From assembly GCA_964036275.1 (NCBI GenBank), contig OZ038433.1, positions 7,605,048-7,669,047 on the forward strand: DNA of 64,000 nucleotides, given 5' to 3'. Each line of letters opens with the position of its first letter. The stretch's first letter is position 1. The notes beneath the pieces were generated by a model, which worked only from the letters and a program-made list of their open reading frames with translations, searched no databases and had not been told where the DNA came from. Of the stretch, positions 53,991-64,000 are shown one piece after another. Origin of the DNA: Litoditis marina. Taxonomy: Eukaryota; Nematoda; Chromadorea; Rhabditida; Rhabditidae. The position numbers and the translations under genes were made by a program.

Positions 53991-56846
53991 GTAAGTCTAA
54001 GTACCGTAACGGAATTGAGTGAGATCTACCTTCACAGCTATAGTTTCACGAGTAAAAAGCAAGATCAAACTACGAAAAGTATTTGAGACTCGGCTCAGAC
54101 AAGACAATACGTGATTTTTCAGTAAATTCGCCCGAGGTCCAAGAATGAATGGAACCAACCTAATAGGCACAAGTACTAGTAGAAAAAGACGTTACTTTTG
54201 GCAGCCGAGCTGGAATGTCATGAAAAGTGTAGATCTTTTTATGAGATACTTCTGATCATCAACACCCGAACACAACCTCAAGATCAACCTGACTCATCGT
54301 TTGCACCTTCGCGCCGCCGACGGTGAATTTATTCTCGAACCAGCTGTTTCCAACTCGAAATAAAACCGATTCGTCCCGAACTATCGTAATTTAAACGACT
54401 GGAACTGGATCCTCACTGAAGCGTTTTTTTGCCAAAATTGATCAAATACGTAACTTTGGTTTGTTACCTCACTGGTTCGAGTAGGAGAATGATTCGGTTG
54501 ATAACCGAATCACTTGGTTAGGGAAGCGACAGCTCCCATTTATCGTAAAGAGTTGGTTCGGTAAGAAATTTGCCGCCGCTGCCTCTCTCTCAATCGGGGG
54601 CTCGCACTTTGACGTGAGTCTAACCCCAAACCCCCTCCACGCTATAATCATTGTGGTAAACTACAAAAATAATGCGGTTATACTTTGATTCCTCAGAGTG
54701 TAATAATCTTTCACGGCAACTATTTCAGCCGTGTCTTACTAAGCGAGCACATAGAAGTATCCGTAGAGGGGTGGGGTCCGTAGAAGAGAAACTAAGCATG
54801 GGTGAACGTTATTACCTGCGTTCTGCCATAAGGATACCGCGCCTAGGAACGAACCACTGTGTTTGAAGTGCTAGCGCGCACACAACCAGTCGACCACTCG
54901 ATTGGGTAGTGGATAACAGTTCAACCGATGAACATTTTGTGCACATTCGCGCCGAACCCTCCCAATCTTTAGAATTCAAGCTTGAAAACCTTGTTGCTCA
55001 GTATAGCCCCCACCCCGCTAGGAACCATGTGGTACAGTACAGTCACCAGGCTTGTTCCGAGGGTGCGATTCCCTAATTGTCGCGTGAGTTCCAGTTTGCG
55101 CGTTGGCGCATTTTTGTATTCAGCGCGACGCGTTCATGCGCATCTTAGCGTGAGGTAATTGCCTAATGTCATGACCAGCCCATATATGCAATATGCAAAT
55201 GTACTCTCACGTATATTGGCTTTGTTGCTTTGTTTAGTTGGTCAACCTCTACGTTCTCCCTAGCGTGAGAGAGGCCCGAGAGGCAGAGAAAGGGGAAAGA
55301 GTGCGGGCGGCGAAGAGACGGTCATTGAGTGTCCGGTAATGGCAGTCACGCGGCGGGAGAGAGTGTGTGTTCAGCGGAGACGCAGACGAGTAGGCTGGTC
55401 GCTCTCCTTTAAACAGCTCATCGACGGGCAATGAACAACGAGACAGCATGAAGGAAACGTCACGCGAGGTGAAGTAGTGAATGGAGACGTAACGCAACAT
55501 ATACGTATTGATTGACTAACGAGTGGAAACGCCGTGAGGTTATAAACTATATTCCACCCACTTCCAACCTACTACAGTAATCGGTCGACTATCCAAATTG
55601 ATTTATTGATTTATTTATTTACATGCAAGCATGTGATATACAAGAGGAGAAAATAAAACATCGGCATTAGGAAACGAAAACATTCTAATGCGGAAATAAG
55701 AGTCGGGAATCGTGGAACAATTGAATCGTCTAATGACAAAAACCAATTTTCGAATCAATAATTTTTATTTTCAGTATTAGGGTGGACCATAATCACAGCA
55801 ACTTTCGGAAAGTTACATACAGTAAAACCATACTTAAACCTCTGACTATGTTTTGAATGGTTTCATTAGTGCGTAGATCAAACTGTAGACGTTTCGATTA
55901 TCTCGCTTACTTTACTCATGAGATTCCTCGCGGAGTATGTTATAAGATCTCTGGAGATTATTAACATGCCGTGACACATCTCGTTGTATTTTAGTTTCAC
56001 GAAAAAATGTCTGAACTAGCTGGTCACCCCAGTATGTGGCTTACAATATAGTTACCCATACAGAGCCGGCAACTATGTTGCCAGATGGTGATGAGATCCT
56101 CAATGAGGTTGAGCTCACAACTTGCTGGCCTTTTCTACGGTCCCTGCTTCAGGTGTTCTTAGAAGAGATCTAACTGTGGTAGAGTGGTAGCAATACTCTC
56201 AAGGTTCATTGAAAGTTGCAATGTTGCATATTAGAGGGACCGTCGTAATGTGCAATGAAATTGTGAAAAGTGCAACAGTTATCTGAAACCAGTGTTTCTT
56301 CAAAATTTTATGTCATTCTTTCTTGCCTTCTTCTCCTTTCTCTCTCTCTTTCCCTTTTTCTCTCTCTCCCTCTCTCTCTCTCCTACGAACTTCCCATATT
56401 TTAGCTTATAGTACGTGTTCATGGTATCGTACCACCACATATATAGTCTGTTTCACCAATCGATGTACTTCTACAGTAATCCGTCAATTATTCAAGGGGG
56501 TGTTTTCTAATGAAAAAGTCATTACTTTGGTTTTAAATTTTCAGAGTCAGTATTAGTAAACATGAAAAAGACACTATGAAGATTTTGAGGATTCCTGGAA
56601 ACGCTAATATACCAAACTTTGACCTGGAAGAGATAGCAGATTACTGTAGAAGGTTATAAGTGGGTGGAACAGACTATATGTTCACTCTTTCACGTGATTG
56701 GAGCTGGCTGGTAATAGGTTCCGAACGGAATTGTAGTGGGCGGAGCTTGGCGTGTTGCCAGCCGTGAACTGTGGGCGTGGCCTAGAGTGAAGAGGCGGAG
56801 TCTGGAGTAGAAGGGGGTCGTCCAGATCAACGCATCCACCTACAAC
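53991..56846. other. No gene found; GC-rich island at 55.2-55.5 kb
   Basis: 55230-55500 is unusually G/C/purine-rich with many CG dinucleotides (for example GCGGCGAAGAGACGG) and may be a promoter-like region or UTR exon. 56330-56390 is a CT-rich tract. Downstream exons of the 53.94-kb gene should lie here but were not resolved. Confidence 0.4.
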
Positions 56847-57940
56847 ATGGCCGCCGTCGCATCGAAAAGCTCTGCCAAGAAGACCAAGCTGGCCAAGAAG
56901 CCCAAGGCGCCCAAGGCCAAACGCGCCAACAAGGTACGCAATACTTATCTTTGGTGGTTACTAATGATAAATGCTTGCGAAAGGGACGCAACTACACATT
57001 TTTCGGGGTATCGGGGTAAATAGTGGTATGAACGCAATAGGCAAAAGTTAGCAAAAGATGGTTAACACAACAGAGCCCAAAAGGGAAGATGAAACAATGC
57101 AAAACTGCTGACATTTTTCATCCTGTTCTACGTGAACATGTCATACACGATTTGACGAAAGTGTGGCACACACTTTTCCTCTTGTATTGTTTGACCTTTT
57201 GCTCACACAAGTTCCGAGATCCGCATATGCACTAGTGTACAATTACTGGACTGGGGCACCATCTTTGATCTCTAAAATAGCAATAACTGAGAAACAGCGT
57301 ATGTTTGTGGAGACGCATGGTGGGATGTGAAAAACGGGAAATTAGCGCATATTGCCTTAGAGCTCGAACCTGGATTGGTTTATTCTTTTTATGTTCTACT
57401 TTTTTATATGAAAATTTTCAGGTAGTGAAGAAATCTCCCAAGAAGGCGTCTCCTGCCAAGAAAGCGAAGGCTGTCAAGAAGTCCCCCGCCAAGGCAAAGA
57501 AGTCGGCCAAGGCTAAGGTACGTCTCTCTTCCTCTCTTTTCTCTTCTTCCCTCCCTCTGTTTCTTATTTCTTCTATCTCTAGGTTCGTTTCTGTACATTT
57601 CTTCTGGCTTTAGCTATCTCTTTGTTGATCATTCTTTTTTTAGAAAAGTACAACTCGTTGAGAATACTTGAACCCCAGGTATTAATTCAACAGCGACTAT
57701 GATTTGTTCTCTGAGACCTTGACACATGTTAAATGTTTACGAAATCTCTGAGAACCTTCTTTCCTTCCCTGTTCTCTTCTCTAGTTCTATACTGTCGCTC
57801 AGCCCCCCCCCCCCTCTCTCTCTTTCTGTTTTCCTCTCTCTCTTTCTCTTTCTCTTTCTCTATCTTTTTTCCCCACCCTCCGCCCTCCCTGGATTTCAAT
57901 AAAACAGTGTAAAACTAGATCGTATCGATTTCAGAAGTAA
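56847..57940 (+). CDS. Small lysine-rich H1-tail-like protein
   Basis: Exons 56847-56933, 57422-57517 and 57935-57940 (the last is AAG TAA only); 62 residues, over 40% Lys. It reads MAAVASKSSAKKTKLAKK at the start, then KKSPKKASPAKKAKAVKKSP and AKAKKSAKAKK. KSPKK-type motifs and Ala-Lys repeats are those of linker-histone C-terminal tails, so it probably binds DNA in chromatin. There is no globular winged-helix domain, which histone H1 needs to sit on the nucleosome. High use of AAG and GCC codons suggests strong expression. AATAAA occurs at 58125. Splice sites (gtacgc, gtacgt; ttcag) agree in phase. Alternative reading: a sperm- or embryo-type basic chromatin protein. Confidence 0.75.
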
Positions 57941-58028
57941 CCATCCGATGTCCAATCTACCTCGTCTCTCCACTATTTCGTGTTCCTCTCAGGATTCTCA
58001 GCTTTAATCTCGGCCCCCCCCCCCCCCT
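57800..58028. repeat. Poly-C and CT-rich tracts
   Basis: C-runs at 57804-57814 and 58013-58026 and a CT-rich stretch between 57815 and 57870, around the last exon of the H1-tail-like gene. Confidence 0.85.
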
Positions 58029-59291
58029 CAACTATCAGTTGTAAAAAGTTGTAAACATGTACACATTCGATAGAAAACTGCCTTTCACAAAGTGATCGGT
58101 GGTATCCATCTCACTTATATACTGAGTACAATAAATATCCTAAACATAATTGTTATTGAACAAAGAGAGATAGTGTTATAAAAAACAATGAACTTAAAAG
58201 GCGTATCAAATTATGAATATAGTTGATCAGGGCAAGTTGTTTTCCGTCCGCCCTTCCTCGACTGAGGAGGAAAAAGAAAGTGCCTGAGAATGCGCAGGGT
58301 AAGAAGCTGAACAATGGTGGCTTTCAAGGAAGAAGAATAGAAAGAACAACACGAGAAATGCATTATTCAGGCTCGGTTTCTTCAAATGCGATTCGGTGGC
58401 GAACTGGTGGGGGTCGTAAAAATATTTGACCGAAAATTGACCAATATTCATTGTTCGAAACACCACCGAACACTATTCGTTACTTATAAAAGATGAACAA
58501 AAGTGTGTTGTACTTCTGTGGAATTCAGTGGCGTGCCGCCGGCGAGTCGCGGTCAAATTCCAGACTTTGATCACACATCACAAGTATAGTAATGGGTAGA
58601 ATCAAAAGAAGTTGGGTGCTTTTGCGTTCTTCTCTGGAGCGAACCATATACATTTCATGGACTCGACTGTTGGTGTTTGTGTGACTCTGGTCTAACATTT
58701 TCCGTTCTCCAGCTAATTTTCTAACCAATCTTAACGTAGTGTATGAGAAAACGCAGTTCAACACAACACAACACAACCAAAACTAGTAAAGTGTTGAAGT
58801 CAACTGCAATGAGAAATACTTTTACTCGCTAGCTCATGGTATTATGTGGCTTGCACTCAATTGGACATCTAAGACTTTAATTCAATCAAAAAAGCAGGTT
58901 TTTCACCTGGTTTCGATTGTACTGCATCTACTATTATCGGTATCGGTCAGTTTGCATAGCTGAACGTGCGCTAAAATCTCGGTTGTAATATCCGTGGAAT
59001 GTTATGAGAGTCCATTCACGTTTGTTGAGATAGACTATAGCTTCATTTTCAATGATCACGATATGTGCTGAGCATATCAGTTTGCTCATATGTAGTTTGA
59101 TCTCCTTACACATCCGAAAACAGAAAAAGTGATAAAAGTACGAACACGTCAGGTCAGACCAACAGATACCGTCTGCAACCGCCATTCCCTAAGCGAACAC
59201 TATACATCAATGTGATATTGGGTAGACCACAGAAAATACCAGGCTCGGTAGCGATCCCTCAAAAACCTTATGAGACCTCATGACGTATCAG

Positions 59292-59492
59292 GAATGAGTC
59301 ATTCAAAATTAAAAGTCATTAAAGTAAAAGTCATTCAAAAGCAAAAGTCATTAATTCACTTTTAGTCAGGATTTGAAAATTACGAAATTTTTCGGAAACT
59401 TTATTATTGATTCTTAACTGTTTCTGTACTTAATGACTTTTACTTTCGAATGACTTTTACTTTAATGACTTTTAATTTCGAATGACTTATTC
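59292..59492. mobile_element. Palindromic element of AAAAGTCATT repeats
   Basis: Left arm has four AAGTCATT-type units (GTCATTCAAAATTAAAAGTC...), right arm the inverted set, around a 70-bp centre. Arms match closely for about 60 bp. Confidence 0.75.
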
Positions 59493-59504
59493 TGGTTGCC
59501 ACCT

Positions 59505-59646
59505 CATGAGCAATATCTCACGAACTTCTTGTGAGAATCTATTGATTGCTATGTGCTTCAACATTGGAAGTTCACGAGTAGCTCATGACGTGCTCGTGAG
59601 ATTCTCATAAGAAACTCATGTGAGGATCTCATGAGGTTGGAAGGAT
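59505..59646. repeat. CTCATGAG-type repeat, copy 1
   Basis: Reverse complement matches 60988-61135: TTCCAACCTCATGAGA, ...CTCATGAG, ACTCGTGAA, GATATTGCTCATGAGGT. Internally rich in short palindromes (CTCATGAG, CACGTGAA-like). Confidence 0.65.
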
Positions 59647-60282
59647 TGCTACCAGAGCAATCTTGCCAATGTTTCTCTCCCAGTTTTGTTATGCGCAAGA
59701 AACTAGCTTGTATAGGAGTGTTATCATGATGAATGCATTCACGTGAACGTGTGACACACGAAGAAGTAGAAAAATATAATGATACGGTACACATGTGCTG
59801 CTATTTATCTACGTTTTACGTTTATCATAGAGTGTGACTAATTTGTGGTTTTATCTTCATACACATCACAGACTGTGCACTACCCAAACACACATGAAAC
59901 TACAAACACATCAGTTCACAGCGGCACACACCATTTTAGTCTGCTTTTTACGCGTCTCACCACGGTCGATCTTGTTATAATTGGCCCTTGAACGATGGAA
60001 ACTCTTGCACTGTGATGAATTGTGCCCGAACATAAACGGACAGCTGCTACTCCAGTCAAAAGTCATCACCAAACAAGGGATAACCGAACGTCATTGTTGT
60101 CTAATAGTTTTTCGGTTATCACTTCGAAAAGCACCTGGGATTGAAACTAGGTACACTACAGAGCAAAACTGCCAGTTCTTCTTTGATTTGCTTCTAGCGC
60201 CCCTACCTTAGTTTTTACAGTAGGTGAACTGTTGAATAGAAAAGAAAACATAACTTTCGCGTTTTCACGTTTACTGGTGAGT

Positions 60283-60523
60283 ATTTTCTTAGACAGGCAC
60301 ACAGCAGAAAGACAGATATACAGTATGGTGGTGACTACTATTTCTTGAGTGGTTCTAACATACCGGCCGCCAGCTAGTAGTTGGTGGTTTTCTAACGCTC
60401 CGTGGACCCGCTTCTGATTTTCTCAGACTGGCACACAGCAGAAAAGAAGGTATACAGTATGCTTCTAATTACTATCGCGCGCGTTGTTCTAACATATCGT
60501 ATGCCAGCTAGAAGCTGGTGGCT
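60283..60523. repeat. Two-unit tandem repeat with SINE-like segment
   Basis: Units of about 135 bp start TTTTCTTAGACAGGCACACA (60283) and TTTTCTCAGACTGGCACACA (60418) and both end CCAGCTAG.AG.TGGTGG. ACACAGCAGAAA...ATACAGTA also occurs in the SINE copies. Confidence 0.6.
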
Positions 60524-60987
60524 AAGTGACTCCTACCCCTTAACGCAAACAAATAATGGGAATACGCGCATAGTGAAGAGACAAAGACGGGTATCAGTTC
60601 TATTCGTAGTGCAAACATGGAAACACAGAGAAACTCTACGATACGCGGAAGTATAGGGTTCGCTCGACCCAAAACAAGCTTTAACAATGTATGAGGACTC
60701 ATCCAGCTGTGTTTTTTGCTCGAAATTAAACTATAAAAATATATGATTTCTCCTGCGTAGTGTTCGCCCCGAAAAGAAATGCAAGAAAGAAAGAGAGAGA
60801 GTAGAGCTTTTATATTGAACACGTAACCGAGAATGTATACTTCCGGAGTGGTACCCATCTGTATTAGCTGGTAAGCATCTCATAGGCCATACCTCCGCAT
60901 TCCACCTGCTGTCTGGCCGGTTAGAGAAGAAACACTATCCCATACAATGAAATATGTGAAACGTGCTCACCAGGCGGCGTAGAGATT

Positions 60988-61135
60988 CTTCCAACCTCAT
61001 GAGAAGTTTATATGATTTTCTCATGAGACCCTTAGGAACACCTCATGAGCAACTCGTGAATTTTCAGTGTGGAAGCATAACCAATCAATTGAATCTCTTG
61101 AAAAGTTCGTTAGATATTGCTCATGAGGTATCGCG
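60988..61135. repeat. CTCATGAG-type repeat, copy 2
   Basis: Inverted relative to 59505-59646; starts TTCTTCCAACCTCATGAGA and ends GCTCATGAGGTATCGCGTGA. Confidence 0.65.
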
Positions 61136-61489
61136 TGAGGATTTTGGGTGATTGTAACCGCGCCAATAAATGAAAGTTGGTAACGTGCCTGAGCTCCATG
61201 ACGTGCAGCATTGTTATTATGTCTTCGTATTCACAAATGAGTCCTATTCGTGACATTATCGAGAACCACTAATCCCTGTTCAGCACGGTTTCCCAGTGAT
61301 TATCCAATTCTATGCGTTTTGTTTAGTCCACTCGCACGCATGTCTTCTCTGCGACCTCATCGTTTACACACTCTCTTCCTCTCAGTGTTTATTGGCGTGA
61401 ATGGGTGAGGGTAGCCGTATACCATTGCCTAATCCTAATAGCCTAGGCTGACATATGAGGGGTACGGTAGTTGCCTTTTAAGGTCACGG

Positions 61490-61560
61490 GTTAAATGGCG
61501 CAGCCGGTTGGAAGATAGACTGAAGGGAACACGACACCGGTTCGAATCTCAAGAACTGTC
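61490..61560 (+). other. tRNA-like sequence
   Basis: A-box-like TGGCGCAGCCGGTTGG and B box GGTTCGAATCT are spaced about 30 bp, but stems do not pair well. Probably a SINE head or degraded tRNA. Confidence 0.4.
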
Positions 61561-62695
61561 ACGAACATAACATCGATCGCAAATCCTTAAACTGGGAAGT
61601 TCGGTAGATCAAAATAGAGGGAAAATTCAGAATATATCTCATTTACATAAGTAAACAAGGTTTAGTTTCGGCATGCCTCACCCTCTCAGCGGTTACCAAA
61701 CAAGGATTGTAAAGTTAGTGGCCTGATTTTTCAGCTCAGCATGGTGCGCTTATTTTATGCACGACTCGCTTGATTTTTACTCCCTCCTTTTGATAGAATG
61801 ATGTTCGCGCCATCGAGTCGTCATCGAGTTGAAGAACGCCACCATTGATATAAATCAACTATGAGCATGATAATTATGTGGTGCAAGTGCGAATCACTCG
61901 GAAATGTGAAACTTCCTGCATGATGGTGTAACTTATTCACATTACGTGATTTATAAATTCCTTTAATTAATGACGAAACCATTTCACAGCACAGAACAAC
62001 CTTCGACTATCATTAGTGCTAACTAGGCACTAGTCACATATCGCAACGTTTCATCTATCGAATTGGCATATTCACAACCCTTGCAATACTCTAGTCCATT
62101 CGACGGTGGTGCTTATTGATTTTCCGCCGCTATTAGGGCTACCACCGGCGGCAACCCTCTCCCCCCCCCCCCGTTACTACATGAAATCGATTGGTGCTAG
62201 TTGAGGGACCTCCGAGAGAGGGGAAATGAGGAAAACTAAGGCTGTGAATAGTTTTCTGGTCAGAACATGAGGAAACCTGGTCAAGTAAAAGAATTGTAAG
62301 AATTGTAAAACAGTCCTTCTTTGTCTGTTTTCAACAAAGGGACAATATAACGGCAACAATTAGAATGAGACGTATACTGTTAGTCAATTGCACAGTCACA
62401 TGAAACATGTTAAACACAGCAGAACTCAGAAATGTGCAATTACAAATTGCACGATGCCTCATTAGAATGCTACTTTTACGTGAATATTCAATCGAGTTTT
62501 AGTAGTTTTAGATTTTTTCCACTCTTGTTCGATAACAGAAAAATAAAGACAGTTTCACAAAAAGCCCACATCACCAGAGGTATACGAGCAAACTGATTTT
62601 GATATGCGTGAGTTATATTATAATGGTAATCGGCTTCAAAGTCCTATAACAAATCACAATAAACTTTTGAAAAAACTGTGAAGTGCCTGGTTATT

Positions 62696-62805
62696 AGGTT
62701 TGTTAAAGTCGAGTCGAGCTCAAAGTCGAAAACTCGATTTTGATCCGGACTCGAAAACTGGAAAAATTTCTAAACTCGAAAATTTGAATTCGATTAACAA
62801 CCCTA
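62696..62805. mobile_element. ACTCGAAA microrepeat element, copy 2
   Basis: 110 bp with ends AGGTTTGTTAAAGTCGAG and CGATTAACAACCCT and an interior of AACTCGAAAA variants, as at 32532-32806. Confidence 0.75.
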
Positions 62806-63098
62806 TTGTGTATTCACACTTTTGCTGCTGCAGCTAGATGCAGCGAAGTTTCTCACAATTATACGTTTCGGTTTCCCGCTAGTCAAGCCGGATGCAGCTC
62901 AAATTTAGTTTCTCACATGTTTTTATTCAATGGAGTCTCAAATCGGGAGTTCTCAAAGATCCTGCGAAGTATTGTAATCTCTCATGTGTGGTCTCCGTGA
63001 AAGTAAAGAAAATAACACGGTAGAACTGCGTTACACGGAACATCGGTCGTTCATTTTGAAAAAAAACAGAAGTTCACATTTAATCAGCACATCTGCGT

Positions 63099-63898
63099 TC
63101 ACCAATTAAGCCATCTCTTCAAAAAACTGTCCTTTTCCTTCATTTCGTTCAGTGATAGGTCGTCAACTGAAAAAAATGAGAATATTATTGTGATTTCTAT
63201 CATAACTGTTTGATTTCAATCAGCCGATATGTTTGACAAATCTTAGAGGGGTCAATGTGTTGTATAAGAAACTCACGTAGAAAGATCTCGGATTCGATCT
63301 TGCACTTGTATGCGTTACAGTCTTCGGGCTTTCGCTCACATCCTCCTTTGTTTCTACATATACGGGTAGCAGCAGGCGCGTCACATGGGTTCGGAGGCTC
63401 TGAAAAATGGAAGTTTAGAGAAAGAACACGAGATAGGAAGAGAGATGGAGAGGAAGAGAGAGCATGAAAAAGATAGACAGATACAAATACAGACCCGAAA
63501 AAAAGAGAGACTCTGTGAAGGGGGGGGGGGGGGGGGGGGGTTGGAAAAAGTCTATCGGTTAAGAATACGCAGTGCGGACCAACTCATGTCGACATCACTG
63601 AGTATCAATCGGTATACCGGCGGATATAGTCAAGTTTTGTGGTCCAGTGAGTTCCACAGGTTTACCAGTCTCCCTATAACCTCATGAGATCACTTCATGA
63701 ACATTATCTTAAAAACTTTGATGCACAGTGTGTGCTGGTGGCCGCGTCACGGAATAAAGCAGGCAAACTCACCGATGGTGCACTTGCCGTCCGTGTCTTG
63801 TAGGTAGCAGTTCAGACAAACACAATGAGTTGTACCGGTGCTTGTCACAGTACATTGACCATTCGTTCCTCCACAGTTCTTACTATCGCAAGGGTCGG
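63099..63898 (-). CDS. EGF-like secreted protein, 3' exons (partial)
   Basis: Exons 63898-63773, 63399-63277 and 63166-63099 (stop TGA); phases agree and the gene runs off the right edge. The first is a compact cysteine module, DPCDSKNCGGTNGQCTV then HCVCLNCYLQDTDGKC, close to an EGF-like domain though its last part departs from the standard spacing. The second begins NPCDAPAATRICRNKGGCE, again EGF-like in its first half, and then turns into a charged segment. The tail is LDDLSLNEMKEKDSFLKRWL. Repeated EGF modules point to an extracellular protein; no membrane segment lies in this part. Signal peptide and other domains are outside the window. Confidence 0.7.
63521..63542. repeat. Poly-G run
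   Basis: About 22 consecutive G in the intron of the EGF-like gene; its length in the assembly may be inexact. Confidence 0.9.
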
Positions 63899-64000
63899 CT
63901 GAAATTAAAGAAAAGTTTTTAGTATGCACGTTGAATAGAATCTCGGAAATTCTAATTTCAGTGTCTCAAATATTGGTGTTTAGAGTTGTTTTGAACCAAT

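Larger units (their letters stand above)
57941..63098. other. Gene-poor, repeat-rich 5 kb
   Basis: Contains the palindromes at 59292-59492, the CTCATGAG-type pair (59505, 60988), a tandem repeat at 60283-60523, a tRNA-like sequence at 61490, a C-run near 62160-62172 and the ACTCGAAA element at 62696. ORFs to 116 codons lack splice signals or recognisable content. Confidence 0.5.

Overview
This is nuclear DNA from an invertebrate animal. It has no operons and no bacterial features. Genes carry many introns (25 in the ubiquitin-activating enzyme gene) with GT-AG borders, and the background is AT-rich and packed with palindromic MITE-like elements. A four-module MAM-like secreted protein, a short tectonic with a hydrophobic tail and a BEL/Pao element together suggest a nematode or a related ecdysozoan. 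That assignment is an inference. Exon models below were built by eye from splice sites, reading phase and protein similarity.

Layout. Positions 1-5.3 kb hold minus-strand exons of one or two unrecognised genes, with MITEs and a tRNA-related SINE. Positions 7.37-7.83 kb hold the 3' end of a plus-strand gene with an apple/PAN-like cysteine pattern. Positions 8.1-9.8 kb hold a GGCGCC minisatellite and a nearly perfect 370-bp hairpin. Positions 10.8-16.5 kb hold a tectonic (TCTN) gene on the minus strand. Divergent from it, 18.0-27.3 kb hold a 19-exon gene for a secreted protein of four MAM-like modules, with three tRNA-Tyr genes in its introns. Convergent with that gene, 28.0-42.0 kb hold UBA1 (26 coding exons, 1071 residues); a palindromic AATAAATATTTATT lies between the two stop codons. 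Positions 42.1-51.7 kb are a young BEL/Pao retrotransposon with apparently identical 438-bp LTRs, inserted antisense 57 bp upstream of the first UBA1 coding exon's acceptor. Positions 51.7-63.1 kb are mostly repeats, plus a short plus-strand first exon (53.94 kb) and a small H1-tail-like gene (56.85-57.94 kb). The 3' exons of an EGF-like minus-strand gene end the window.

The host genes do not form one pathway: UBA1 is the ubiquitin E1, tectonic belongs to the ciliary transition zone, and the MAM-like and EGF-like genes look extracellular. The most unusual structures are a 22-bp tandem array of six splice acceptors in front of MAM exon 8, the retrotransposon next to UBA1 with an extra zinc-knuckle ORF behind a splice-acceptor-like site, and a dispersed GTAGTTTGATC motif concentrated in introns.
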